Part shown: piece by piece, positions 1 through 8,557 of the stretch
Layout of the letters: each line of letters begins with the position of its first letter
How positions within the stretch are numbered: position 1 is the stretch's first letter
Origin: Parvibaculum indicum
GTDB taxonomy: Bacteria; Pseudomonadota; Alphaproteobacteria; Parvibaculales; Parvibaculaceae
Direction: 5' to 3'
Assembly (NCBI RefSeq): GCF_011762095.1
Contig: NZ_JAASQO010000014.1
Span: 33,768-97,767, forward strand
Length of the DNA: 64,000 bases
Position numbers and translations under genes: made by a program
The notes under the pieces: model-generated
Database searches by the model: none
Seen by the model: only the letters and a program-made list of their open reading frames with translations
What the model was told of the DNA's origin: nothing

Positions 1-775
1 GCGCGTGCGCCGCATGATCGCCGATAAAAACGAATGGGCCGCGCTGCCCCGCCAGGTGCAAGACTGGCTCGGCATTCAGGCTTGGCGCTCGCGGCTCCCC
101 GGCGAGAACGATCTGCTGGTCGAAACTTTTCCCCGTAACGGCAAATATTATCTCGTCTGCTATCCCTTCGAGGGCCGCCTCGCGCATCAGACGCTCGGCA
201 TGTTGCTGACCCGCCGTCTCGACCGCGCGGGCGCGCGCCCGCTCGGTTTCGTCGCCTCGGAATATTCGCTCGCCATCTGGTGCCTGCGCGATCCGGGCCT
301 GATGGCGGAACGCCACGAATTGCCGCTCGGCGAACTCTTCGGCGAGGACATGCTGGGCGACGATCTGGAAAACTGGCTGGCGGAATCGAGCCTGTTGAAG
401 CGCACCTTCCGCGATTGCGCGCTCATCTCCGGTCTCATCGAGCGCCGCTTTCCGGGGCAGGAAAAGACCGGTCGTCAGGTCACCTTCTCCGCCGACCTCA
501 TCTATAATGTGCTGCGCGAACACGAGCCCGATCACATCCTGTTGCAGGCGACCTATCGGGATGCCGCGACCGGCCTCCTTGACGTTGCGCGTGTCGCTGC
601 CATGTTGAAGCGCGTGAAGGGACGAATCGTGCTTGAACGTCTCGACCGCGTCTCGCCGCTCGCCGTGCCCGTGCTGCTCGATATCGGGCGCGAGCAGGTG
701 GCGGGCGAGGCGAACGAGGCGCTGCTGGCCGAAGCGGCCGATGAGTTGATCGAAGAAGCGACGAGACTGGTCTGA
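1..775 (+). CDS. Ligase-associated Lhr-type DEXH helicase, C-terminal part (5' truncated by window edge)
   Basis: Only the last ~257 codons are present; the reading frame is already open at the window edge, so the gene starts upstream. The visible part corresponds to the C-terminal region of Lhr-like 'ligase-associated DNA damage response' helicases, which unwind DNA or RNA:DNA hybrids in a repair module with an ATP-dependent DNA ligase and a nuclease. No helicase motifs I-VI are in this fragment, so the call rests on the tail sequence and on context: the next gene, one base after the stop, is the module's phosphoesterase PdeM. Same strand and near-zero spacing indicate one operon. The ligase and exonuclease partners would lie upstream, outside the window. 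Confidence 0.75.
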   Translation, partial: RVRRMIADKNEWAALPRQVQDWLGIQAWRSRLPGENDLLVETFPRNGKYYLVCYPFEGRLAHQTLGMLLTRRLDRAGARPLGFVASEYSLAIWCLRDPGLMAERHELPLGELFGEDMLGDDLENWLAESSLLKRTFRDCALISGLIERRFPGQEKTGRQVTFSADLIYNVLREHEPDHILLQATYRDAATGLLDVARVAAMLKRVKGRIVLERLDRVSPLAVPVLLDIGREQVAGEANEALLAEAADELIEEATRLV

Positions 776-776
776 G

Positions 777-1496
777 ATGCAGTTGCGTAGACATGCCGAA
801 CCCGCCCCCCGATTGCGCGAAACGCCGCTCAGCGTCTGCGGCGCGGCGCTGACGCCGCTGCCGGAGGGCGCGCTCTGGTGGGCGGACGAACGCATTCTCG
901 TCGTCGCCGATCTGCATTTGGAAAAAGGCTCCGCCTTCGCCGAGCGCGGCATCGCCCTGCCGCCCTACGATACGGCCGCGACGCTCACCCGGCTCGAAAA
1001 GCTGATGGAAAAATACGAGCCCGAAACGCTCATCGCGCTGGGCGACAGCTTCCATGACCGCCGGGCGGAAAAGCGCATGGCGAAGCCGGACGCGGACAGG
1101 CTCATCGCGCTCACCGCTTCATGCGACTGGATCTGGATCGAAGGCAATCACGACCCCGCGCCGCCGCGCCGTTTCGGCGGCTCGGTGAAGGCGGAGATGC
1201 ATGTCGGCCCGCTCACCTTCCGGCACGAACCCCGGCCTGCGCCGTCCACGGGCGAGATCGCCGGCCATCTCCATCCTTGCGCGGCGGTGCGCGTGCGCGG
1301 GCGGCGCCTGCGGCGGCGCTGTTTCGTCAGCGACACCACGCGCGCCATCATGCCCGCCTTCGGCGCCTATGCGGGCGGCCTCAACGTGCTGGACCGCGCC
1401 TATGCCGGGCTCCTGCCGGGCCGGGATTTCCATGCCTGGATGATGGGCCGCGATGCCGTCGTGCCGGTCGCCGCGACGCGGCTGGAAGGCGACTAG
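777..1496 (+). CDS. pdeM: Ligase-associated metallophosphoesterase PdeM
   Basis: A 239-residue calcineurin-like phosphoesterase. The full metal-binding set is visible in order: D-x-H in VVADLHLEKG (about residues 43-52), GDSFHD (about 89-94), GNHDP (about 123-127) and GHLHP (about 163-167). In this family the protein works beside Lhr helicase and an ATP-dependent DNA ligase in DNA damage repair. The ATG follows the helicase stop by one base, so translation is probably coupled. Length is normal for the family and there is no signal peptide, so it is cytoplasmic. The gene is convergent with ccdA; a hairpin lies between them. Confidence 0.85.
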   Translation: MQLRRHAEPAPRLRETPLSVCGAALTPLPEGALWWADERILVVADLHLEKGSAFAERGIALPPYDTAATLTRLEKLMEKYEPETLIALGDSFHDRRAEKRMAKPDADRLIALTASCDWIWIEGNHDPAPPRRFGGSVKAEMHVGPLTFRHEPRPAPSTGEIAGHLHPCAAVRVRGRRLRRRCFVSDTTRAIMPAFGAYAGGLNVLDRAYAGLLPGRDFHAWMMGRDAVVPVAATRLEGD

Positions 1497-1519
1497 AAGG
1501 CGGTGGATTCTTATCCGTC

Positions 1520-1542
1520 ATGCCCCGCTTCATGCGGGGCAT
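1520..1542. terminator. Hairpin between convergent pdeM and ccdA
   Basis: A perfect 9-bp stem (ATGCCCCGC / GCGGGGCAT) with a 5-nt loop lies in the 74-bp gap between the convergent genes. There is no long U tract on either side. It could act as a bidirectional terminator, but its sequence also resembles the half-palindromes of the interspersed 'gtcatcccgg' repeats found elsewhere in the window. Confidence 0.4.
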
Positions 1543-1570
1543 CCACGTCTTCACATCTTTCCGGAAAGCC

Positions 1571-2350
1571 TCAGCCGAACTTCGCCAGCCCCGGAAACGT
1601 GTTGATGAGGAAGACGGCGATGCTCTCGAAAGAGCCCGTCAGCATCAGAAGGCCCGTCAGCGCCAGCAGCAGCCCCGCCGCGATTTCCACCTTGTGCATG
1701 TGACGGCGGAAACGGCCCGCGAAACTCAAGAAACCGCGAATGGCAAAGGCCGCGGCGAGGAACGGAATGCCGAGCCCCAGCGAATAGACCGTCAGCAGCG
1801 AAACGCCCGCGCCGAGGCTTTCCTGCGAGGCTGCGACCGTCAGGATCGTGGCAAGGATCGGCCCGATGCACGGCGTCCAGCCGAAGGCGAAGGCAAGCCC
1901 CAGCAGATAGGGGCTCGCAAACTGCATGAAGAGGCTCTTCTCGCCCGCGCCCGTTCCCTGCACCTGAAACCGCGCCTCGCGGTCGAGAAAGGCGAGGCGG
2001 AAGACGCCCATATAATGCAGGCCGAAAATGATGATGACCGCGCCCGCGATCCGCCCCAGAAGTTGCTTATGCGCAATGATGAGCGGATTGATCGCCGAGG
2101 CGCTCGCCCCCAGCGCGACGAAGATGGTGGTGAAACCCAGCACGAAGCCGATGGCGCCCAGCGTCACCCGCAGCGTCAGCCCGTCCGAGCCCAGCGCCTC
2201 GCCCTTCTCGTTCTCGGCGACGAGTTCGTCGAGCGACGTCCCCGCGATATAGCAGAGATAGGCCGGCACGAGCGGCAGCACGCAAGGGCTGAGAAAGCTG
2301 ATAAGGCCGCCCGCGGCCGCGGCGGCATAGCTGATGCTGGATGGGTCCAT
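1571..2350 (-). CDS. ccdA: Cytochrome c biogenesis protein CcdA (DsbD-like membrane thiol reductase)
   Basis: A 259-residue polytopic membrane protein of the CcdA/DsbD transmembrane family, which carries electrons from cytoplasmic thioredoxin across the inner membrane to periplasmic thiol proteins. The hallmark first helix with LSPCVLPLVPAYLCY is near the N-terminus and holds the first catalytic cysteine. The second conserved cysteine is in GWTPCIGPI, followed by further hydrophobic helices. The chosen start is ATG at 2350 (MDPSSISY); ATG at 2362 (MSPPMDPSS) is an equally possible start, and the frame stays open further upstream without a credible start. It stands alone, convergent with pdeM. 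Confidence 0.85.
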   Translation of the reverse strand: MDPSSISYAAAAAGGLISFLSPCVLPLVPAYLCYIAGTSLDELVAENEKGEALGSDGLTLRVTLGAIGFVLGFTTIFVALGASASAINPLIIAHKQLLGRIAGAVIIIFGLHYMGVFRLAFLDREARFQVQGTGAGEKSLFMQFASPYLLGLAFAFGWTPCIGPILATILTVAASQESLGAGVSLLTVYSLGLGIPFLAAAFAIRGFLSFAGRFRRHMHKVEIAAGLLLALTGLLMLTGSFESIAVFLINTFPGLAKFG

Positions 2351-2442
2351 GGGCGGGGACATTAGCCCGTCGCGCGGGCCCGGCAAACCGGTTTCGGTGC
2401 GATGACGGGGATGTCGCCTTGCGGCGTGTTGTCCCGGTTGAG

Positions 2443-2560
2443 GCCTCGCCCTTCGAGACGGACGCTCGCGCGTCCTCCTCAGGACGAGGAGCTGAATCGA
2501 CAATTCCGGCCTCATCCTGAGGAGCGGCGAAGCCGCGTCTCGAAGGAGGGCGTCGCCCCG
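2443..2560. repeat. Interspersed repeat family A, two inverted copies
   Basis: Two copies face each other: 'cctcgcccttcgagacg...cctcctcagg' and its near-reverse 'cctcatcctgaggag...cgtctcgaagg'. The same element recurs near 13436-13536, 44083-44184 and 47601-47645, always between genes. Each copy has a variable internal hairpin (for example 'gacgctcgcgcgtc'). It fills most of the gap between ccdA and the TIGR02186 gene. Confidence 0.8.
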
Positions 2561-2566
2561 TGTCGC

Positions 2567-3376
2567 CTAGCGCCGGCCCAGCACGGCGGAGGCCAGCCAG
2601 CCGAAAAAGGCGGCGCCGATCACCGCGATCAGGCCGTAAAGCAGCGCGTCGTTATAGGCGAGGCGATAGATGAAGCGCTCGATCCCGCCCTTGTCGATAT
2701 AGAGCGGCGAGGAAATCGTATCGACGACCTTGCCGTCCCGGAGCAGATAGACCTTCGCCGTATAGAGCCCGACCGGGACCGTGGCGGGCAGGTCCAGCGT
2801 GGCGCGGAAGAGCGTCTGGCCGAGAAAGATCACCCCGCCCGGATCGGTGAGATAGAGCCCCTCGCGGCGCTTGTTGCGGATCAGCGCCTTCCAGAAATCG
2901 AGTTCCGTGTCGGGCGGCAGGAATTCCCGCGTGCCGTCGATACCCGTCGCCACCGCTTCGCCGAATTCGTAATTCTCGATGCCGATGCGTTGCGCGCGCA
3001 GCGTCTCGGGCGAGGAAATGACTTCCAGCGGCCGCGTACTGGCGATGGCGTGATAGCCGGGCACATTGGGATAGGTCACCGAGTCGTGATTGACCCATAT
3101 GCCCGCAACCTGTTCCTTGCGCCGCACCTTCACCGTTCGCGTCGGTCCCGTCACGACCACGATGATGTCGCGATCGACGGTGCGCTCGTCCGGCGGCGCT
3201 TCCACCGCGCCGAAGAGAAGGATCTCCGTGCCCGTGAAATTGGAACGGATGGAGACCTGATGCTGCGACAGGTCGGTCACGAGCCGGTCCGCGCGCGCAT
3301 CCGGCGCGGCAAGCGCCGCCGCGCCCAGCGTCAGCAGGGCCAAAAGCGCATATCTGCCGGTCCGCCATGCGCCCAT
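2567..3376 (-). CDS. TIGR02186 family membrane-anchored periplasmic protein
   Basis: A 269-residue protein recognised as the TIGR02186 family found in alphaproteobacteria. It has an N-terminal signal sequence (RYALLALLTLGAAALAA, cleavage likely after the ADA region), a beta-rich periplasmic body (about 30-235) and one C-terminal transmembrane segment (about 240-262, LLYGLIAVIGAAFFGWLASAVLG). Its biochemical function is not known. It starts 3 bp after the TauE/SafE stop on the same strand, so the two are co-transcribed. This pairing recurs in the family and suggests that it assists the transporter, which is inference. Confidence 0.75.
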   Translation of the reverse strand: MGAWRTGRYALLALLTLGAAALAAPDARADRLVTDLSQHQVSIRSNFTGTEILLFGAVEAPPDERTVDRDIIVVVTGPTRTVKVRRKEQVAGIWVNHDSVTYPNVPGYHAIASTRPLEVISSPETLRAQRIGIENYEFGEAVATGIDGTREFLPPDTELDFWKALIRNKRREGLYLTDPGGVIFLGQTLFRATLDLPATVPVGLYTAKVYLLRDGKVVDTISSPLYIDKGGIERFIYRLAYNDALLYGLIAVIGAAFFGWLASAVLGRR

Positions 3377-3379
3377 GCG

Positions 3380-4309
3380 TCAGGTCCCCGACGACATGAC
3401 GACGATGGAATAGAGGTCGTCGGGACGGCTGATGAGGTCGATGCCCAGCCGGACGCCGATGATGAGGAGCAGTGCCGCCAGCAGCGCCCGCACCTGTTCG
3501 CCCTGGAGCTTTTCGCCCACGCGCACGCCGAATTGCGCCCCCACCGCGCCGCCGATCACGAGGATGAAGCCCAGCACGATATCGACCGCCTGGTTTTCAT
3601 AGGCATGCATCACGCCGGTCAGCGCGGTCACGAATACGATCTGGAAGAACGATGTGCCGATGACGACGCTGGTCGGCATCCGCAGCAGATAGATCATGGC
3701 CGGGATCATGATGAAGCCGCCGCCCACGCCCATGATGGCCGATAGCGTGCCGACGAAATAGCCGACCAGAATGGGCGGGATCACGCTGATATAGAGTTTG
3801 GAGCGGCGGAACCGCATTTTGAAGGGCAGGCCGTGGATCCAGCTGTGATGCCCCCGTCCCCGCGCGCGGCCGCCCGCGCCGCCATTGCGCGCGACCCGCA
3901 TGGCTTGCACGCTTTCGACCATCATCAGCCCGCCGATAATGGTCAGGAAGACGACATAGATAATCGAAATCATCAGGTCGACCTGGCCGATGGCGCTGAG
4001 CAGCTTGAACAGATAGATACCGCTGAGCGAGCCCGCCGTACCGCCCGCCAGCAGGACGCCGCCCATCTTGAAGTCGATACTGCGCCGCGCGAAATGCGCC
4101 AGCGCCCCCGTCACCGAGGAGGCGACGACCGAGGTCGATTGCGTGCCCACTGCGATGGCGGGCGGTATGCCGAGAAAGATGAGGAGCGGCGTCATCAGGA
4201 AGCCGCCGCCAATGCCGAACATGCCCGACAGGAATCCGACCGTGAGCCCCATCGCCAGGATGGTCAGCACATTCACCGGTATTTCCGCGATCGGCAGATA
4301 GATTTGCAT
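3380..4309 (-). CDS. TauE/SafE family sulfite/anion exporter-like membrane protein
   Basis: A 309-residue integral membrane protein with about eight hydrophobic segments. It has the duplicated TauE/SafE signature: GMFGIGGGFLMTPLL in the N-terminal half (about 29-43) and IMGVGGGFIMIPAMI in the C-terminal half. The family exports sulfite or sulfoacetate or moves related organosulfur anions; the exact substrate cannot be read from sequence. A charged cytoplasmic loop with a Gly/Arg-rich stretch (about 140-160) separates the halves. It is the first gene of a two-gene unit with the TIGR02186 protein. Confidence 0.8.
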   Translation of the reverse strand: MQIYLPIAEIPVNVLTILAMGLTVGFLSGMFGIGGGFLMTPLLIFLGIPPAIAVGTQSTSVVASSVTGALAHFARRSIDFKMGGVLLAGGTAGSLSGIYLFKLLSAIGQVDLMISIIYVVFLTIIGGLMMVESVQAMRVARNGGAGGRARGRGHHSWIHGLPFKMRFRRSKLYISVIPPILVGYFVGTLSAIMGVGGGFIMIPAMIYLLRMPTSVVIGTSFFQIVFVTALTGVMHAYENQAVDIVLGFILVIGGAVGAQFGVRVGEKLQGEQVRALLAALLLIIGVRLGIDLISRPDDLYSIVVMSSGT

Positions 4310-4560
4310 GAGCGTAAGCGCTTCCGGCGGCCTGCCCGCGAGACGGGGCCCGTCGGCCTTCCCCCTTCGCTTGTCGGCAACGACCGTGTCGGGAGGAACC
4401 CGCCGCGATACGGTGCCGGCAATGTTTGATTTGGCGTAGCACGTTGCCGGCCCGTTTCAAAGGGGCGGCGGGCCGGGGAGCGGACTATCTCGTAGGCTTT
4501 TGCGTCAGAACCGCGACGCGGAATCGGCAGGGGCCTTTCGGGCCGTTCCCGCCGGCGGCT

Positions 4561-7518
4561 TTACCCTTCGAGTTCGATCAGCAGTTCCGGCGTGACCTTG
4601 CCCGAGGGCGCAAAGCCGTTCGCCTTCTGGAAGGCGGCGATGGCGTCTCTGGTGCGCGGTCCCATCATGCCGTCGGCCGGGCCGGCATCGTAGCCGAGTG
4701 CGTTGAGCAGGGACTGGGCCTGGGCGATATCGGGGTCGGCAGGTCCGGCGGCGGCGCTGTTCCAGCTCTTGAGCGAGGAAAGATCGCCATTCGCCACCGG
4801 ATCGGCGGTCTTGGCCTGCCAGGCATTCGTCGCGATGCGCGCATCGGCGAGATCGCCGGGCTCCATCCGTTCGGCCAGCGCGTCGCGCTTCTTGGCCGCG
4901 CCCTTGTCGCCCGCCGCGGCGGCGATGGCGAACCATTGATAGGCGGTGGCGAGGTCTTCCTCGACGCCGAGCCCGCGTTCGTTCAGCACGGCCAGATTGT
5001 ACTGGCTGTCGCCGAGCCCGTAATCGGCGGCCTTCGCGAACCATTCGGCGGCCTTGGTGAAATTCTGCGAGGTGCCGCGCCCCTCCGCATACATGACGGC
5101 GAGATTGTGCATCGCCTTCACATTGCCCTTGTTCGCGGCCTGCTCGTAAAGCTGCAGCGCGCGGGCATTGTCCTGGCCCACGCCGCGCCCTTTTTCATAG
5201 AAGGTCGCCAGCCGGTACTGGGCGATGGTCAGCCCCTGTCCGGCGGCCTTGCGGATCCATGTCACGGCCTGGGTGTCGCTCTGCGCCACGCCCTCGCCGC
5301 GCGCATAGGCATCGCCCAGCGTGTATTCCGCGGCGGCGTTTCCGGCCTGCGCGGCATCGTTCAGCGTTACCTGCCGGGGCGCGCTGGGCGCGGGCGGCAC
5401 GTCGTCGGCGGGCGTGACCGGCACCGTCGCCACATCGACGGAGGTCTCGGCGGTGGCGCCGTCCGCCGGGGCCGATGCGGTGCCGCTTTCGGTCGCACCG
5501 TTTTCGGGCGCGCCGTTGTCAGGCGTGGCGGACGCCGGTGCCTCTGGTGCCGCATCGGCACCGGCGTCCTCCGGAACGGCCTCCGGATCGACCGGGGCGG
5601 GCGAAGTCGCCGCGCCCGTATTGCTTGTCGGCGCCGTGTCGCCCGGCGTCGGGCTCTGGCGCATGAAGAGGAAGGCGCCCGCGACGATCGCGAGCGCGAT
5701 AAAGCCCACCGTCGCGGCCATGACGAGACGGCTGCGTTTTTTCTCCGCATCGTTCGCGTCGAAGCGCGCCGAAGAGTCGGCATAGGCGGGGCTGTCATAG
5801 CCGGAATGGCTGCCCTGCGAGGCGGCCTGCGCGGCGCGCCGTGCCTGGGCAAGGAAATCCTGCGCGGCCTGCGCGCCGGCTTCCCTCAGCGGCGGCGGCG
5901 GGGGCGGATCGGGCGGAATGACGCCGTCATCCTCGTCTTCCTCGGGTTCGGGCGTCTCGTAATCGGGGATGTCCTTCGCCTTGGGCGGCTCCTGGACCGG
6001 CATTTCGCGGGCCGGTTCGACAAGCCGGGGCGCCTCGTCCATGGGCGGCGCGGCGGGTTCCTCGCGCAGCACCGGCGCACGGGCCTGCGCGACGGGTTCG
6101 GCGGGGATCGCGGAGGGCACCATGAAGCCTTCGCCGCCCGCCGGCGTGCCGATCGACGGCAGGTCGAACTGCGCGCCCCCCATGCCCGGCGCGTTCAGCG
6201 CGGCCGCGGTGGGGAAGTTGGGCGAGAAGCTGCCATGCGGCCCCATGCCCGCATTGATCTGCGGCGAGGCGGGCCGTGCCGCGCGCTGCTTGGCCGTCTT
6301 TTCCAGCCGGGCCAGGCGTTCGGTCGTGCGGGCCAGCACGCTCTGCACCGATTCCAGCGCTTCGCGGCTCTGGTGATCGGTCTGGCTCAGCCGGTCCGCG
6401 ATCTGCGCCAGCGTGTCTTCCACATTGCGCGTGGTCTCGTCGGTGCGGTGTTCGCTCTCTTCCAGGCGCCGCGCCAGCATGTCGAGCTGGTCGGCCAGTT
6501 CGCGCGGCATTTCCGGCTCGCGCGGCTTGGAAAGGTCGTCGATCTGCCGCGCAATGCCGTTCATGCCCTTATGCACGGTGTCCAGCGCATCCTGGCTTTT
6601 CTGTTCGGTCTGCTCGAGCCGTTCGGAAAGCCGGGTAAGGCTCTTCTGGAGGCTCGAAATCGTGTCGCGCTGGCTGTCGGCCTGCGCCTTGTCCTCGAAG
6701 GCCTTCAGCGCCGCCTGCACGGCCTTGGCCTGGGTCTGTTCCAGATTGCCGCTGACGCCGGACAGGCTCTGCTCCATCTGCTCCAGCCTCTGGGAGAGGA
6801 GGGAGAGATGTTTTTCCTGCGCCTCGGCGCGCTTCTTCTCGGCTTCGCGCTCGTTGGCCTGCTCGGTCTCGTCGATGCGCGTGGAAAGCTGGCCCAGCAT
6901 GTTGCGGATATCGGCCAGCGAGTCGTTGGTCCGCTTCTCGCTTGTGTCCAGATGATCGACCACCGCGTTCACCGCCTTTTCCAGCGTCTGGATGGCGCGC
7001 TTGTCCTCGGCGGTCTGCGTGCCGCCGCCATCCTGCTCCGCGCGTTCCAGCCGCTCGGCCAGATGCTGCAGTTTGCGCTCCAGAGGATCGATAACGGCTT
7101 TCGTCTCCTGCGGCTGCGGCTGGGCGGGCGCATGTTCGGCGCGGACCATCCGGTCGGCCAGCTCGTCGATGGTTTCGCCCAGGCGGCGGGTCAGCTCCGC
7201 CGTCCGGTCTTCGCTCCGCTCCAGGCGCCGGGAAAGATTGCGGACCGCGTCGGTCAGGCTGTCCATGTCGTCGTCGCCGGGCCGGGCGGCCTGCGCGGGC
7301 ACCTGGGCGTCACGCTCCGGGCGTCCGCCCGAGCGGGTCTGGTTGCTCCAGCCGTCGCGCTCGCCGTCGTCGCCGGACACATCGTCCGTGCCGCTGTCCA
7401 TGATGACCTGGTTCAGCCAGGCACCGAGCGTCAATCCCGAGCGGCGCGCAGCCTGCTTCGCAGCTTCGCGCGCTTCGGGCTCGATGCCTTTGACGCTCCA
7501 GGGGACCCCCGATCTCAT
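4561..7518 (-). CDS. podJ: PodJ-like polar localisation factor (coiled coil, TM, Sel1 repeats, peptidoglycan-binding domain)
   Basis: A large bitopic scaffold of about 985 residues. Order: a conserved N-terminal block (PWSVKGIEPEAREAAK) typical of PodJ; a long coiled coil of heptad-like 'RLE..E' repeats (about 80-415); a disordered Pro/Ala/acidic linker with a PPPPPP run; one transmembrane helix (about 596-618, VMAATVGFIALAIVAGAFLF); a second Ala/Pro/Thr-rich linker; four or so Sel1/TPR repeats (about 720-875, e.g. AAEYTLGDAYARGEGV); and a C-terminal peptidoglycan-binding domain (about 925-985). In Caulobacter, PodJ organises the flagellar/pilus pole before division. I prefer ATG at 7518 over the GTG at 7527, because homologues begin just before the PWSVKG block. 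Confidence 0.8.
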   Translation of the reverse strand: MRSGVPWSVKGIEPEAREAAKQAARRSGLTLGAWLNQVIMDSGTDDVSGDDGERDGWSNQTRSGGRPERDAQVPAQAARPGDDDMDSLTDAVRNLSRRLERSEDRTAELTRRLGETIDELADRMVRAEHAPAQPQPQETKAVIDPLERKLQHLAERLERAEQDGGGTQTAEDKRAIQTLEKAVNAVVDHLDTSEKRTNDSLADIRNMLGQLSTRIDETEQANEREAEKKRAEAQEKHLSLLSQRLEQMEQSLSGVSGNLEQTQAKAVQAALKAFEDKAQADSQRDTISSLQKSLTRLSERLEQTEQKSQDALDTVHKGMNGIARQIDDLSKPREPEMPRELADQLDMLARRLEESEHRTDETTRNVEDTLAQIADRLSQTDHQSREALESVQSVLARTTERLARLEKTAKQRAARPASPQINAGMGPHGSFSPNFPTAAALNAPGMGGAQFDLPSIGTPAGGEGFMVPSAIPAEPVAQARAPVLREEPAAPPMDEAPRLVEPAREMPVQEPPKAKDIPDYETPEPEEDEDDGVIPPDPPPPPPLREAGAQAAQDFLAQARRAAQAASQGSHSGYDSPAYADSSARFDANDAEKKRSRLVMAATVGFIALAIVAGAFLFMRQSPTPGDTAPTSNTGAATSPAPVDPEAVPEDAGADAAPEAPASATPDNGAPENGATESGTASAPADGATAETSVDVATVPVTPADDVPPAPSAPRQVTLNDAAQAGNAAAEYTLGDAYARGEGVAQSDTQAVTWIRKAAGQGLTIAQYRLATFYEKGRGVGQDNARALQLYEQAANKGNVKAMHNLAVMYAEGRGTSQNFTKAAEWFAKAADYGLGDSQYNLAVLNERGLGVEEDLATAYQWFAIAAAAGDKGAAKKRDALAERMEPGDLADARIATNAWQAKTADPVANGDLSSLKSWNSAAAGPADPDIAQAQSLLNALGYDAGPADGMMGPRTRDAIAAFQKANGFAPSGKVTPELLIELEG

Positions 7519-7609
7519 CCGAATCACTAGCCTTTGAACGGTTTGGGTCAGTATATGCCACGTAATATGGCGTTTAAACTTGTGGGGCGGCCCAAAATAT
7601 TGACATCGG

Positions 7610-7624
7610 CACCATATTTGGTGA
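7610..7624. promoter_or_regulatory. Short palindrome upstream of podJ
   Basis: CACCATATTTGGTG is a 5-bp inverted repeat around an AT centre. It lies about 90 bp upstream of the podJ start, in a 220-bp gap that is AT-richer than its surroundings. It is a possible operator; no factor can be assigned. Confidence 0.2.
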
Positions 7625-7748
7625 ATAGCACCGATTCTCTATCGAGGCGCGGCCGTCGAAACGGCCTCTCCCGCATGCGTCCTATAAGGCGCCGGGCACC
7701 GTAAACAGCCGGTTAACGACTCGAGGATTCCTGCGTATATGCAGGGAC

Positions 7749-8306
7749 TTAAGGCCCGCCGAAGACCTCGGTCGCATAGACCTTGTCGCCGGCGCGGGCC
7801 ACCCCCATGCCGGTGATGGTGAAGGCCGGATCCTGCATGTTCCGGCGATGCGACGGGCTGTTGCGCCATTTGGTGAAGAGCTTCTTCGCCAGCGCCTTGT
7901 CGTCGGCCTCAGGCCCCTGCACATAGACGATGTTCTCGGCCAGCGAGCCCTTGTAGTCCTCGTCGATCGCCAGCACCCGCTCCTTCGGGCCCTGGTCGTC
8001 GGGATTGAAATGGCCGAAGAAATCGCGAAGCGCCATGTCCTGGCTGTGCACGGCGGCGGCCTTTTGCAGCCGGCCATCGACCGAGAGCGGGTCGGCGCCC
8101 TTGGATTTGCGGAAGGCGTTCACCTCGGCAAGCAGCGCGCGGGCAAGCGGCGTGTCCTCCTGCGCCGAGGCCGCGGCCCGGCTGGGCAGGCTCGACGTAT
8201 TGACCCGGGCGAACTTGTCGCCGCCGGAAGACCCGCCGCTGGTCTGGCATCCCGCCAGGACGAGGCTCGCCGCCACGGCGAGGATGGCCGCATATCCCGA
8301 TTTCAT
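7749..8306 (-). CDS. CAP/SCP (PR-1) domain lipoprotein
   Basis: A 185-residue putative lipoprotein. The signal peptide ends in the lipobox LVLAGC (Cys20), followed by a Ser/Gly-rich spacer. A bacterial CAP/SCP-like domain spans about 55-180, with the helix containing VNAFRKSKG, then AVHSQDMALRDFFGHFNP, the ENI motif (AENIVYVQG) and WRNSPSHRRNMQDPAF. Bacterial CAP proteins act in the envelope or outside the cell; a role in cell-wall or lipid handling is suspected, but no reaction is established. It is monocistronic and divergent from the MerR regulator. Confidence 0.8.
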   Translation of the reverse strand: MKSGYAAILAVAASLVLAGCQTSGGSSGGDKFARVNTSSLPSRAAASAQEDTPLARALLAEVNAFRKSKGADPLSVDGRLQKAAAVHSQDMALRDFFGHFNPDDQGPKERVLAIDEDYKGSLAENIVYVQGPEADDKALAKKLFTKWRNSPSHRRNMQDPAFTITGMGVARAGDKVYATEVFGGP

Positions 8307-8407
8307 GATCCCTCCCTCTCAAGCTTTTGGCCATTCTGGCCGAACAACGGGCCTTATCCGAACAGGAAATTGTGGCGGAAGGTCGAATTTTCGGGCCGCG
8401 GCGTCAT

Positions 8408-8427
8408 TGACGCTTACGTTAACGTCA
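8408..8427. promoter_or_regulatory. Candidate MerR (LiuR-like) operator
   Basis: TGACGCTTACGTTAACGTCA is an imperfect palindrome (16 of 20 positions symmetric) in the divergent gap 130 bp upstream of the MerR-family gene. Its pattern of TGACG arms around a TACGTTAACG-like centre resembles, from memory, the sites reported for LiuR-type MerR regulators of acyl-CoA catabolism. It is the most likely autoregulatory site of the beta-oxidation operon. Confidence 0.45.
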
Positions 8428-8557
8428 CCTAGAGTCCCGCCACTTCGAAATCTGGAAAGAAAGCCGGAAAACCGGCGAATGGACGGTTTTCGCAGCGGGC
8501 AGGCGCCGCAACGACCTGTCGGTCCCGCACCGCCGCGAAATATCGGGGAGATGAAAC

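Noticed and set aside
4426..7530. A 1034-codon open frame antisense to podJ
   Set aside because: It is composed of Arg/Gly/Leu-rich sequence complementary to the podJ repeats; the minus-strand gene has a clear domain order, the plus-strand frame none.
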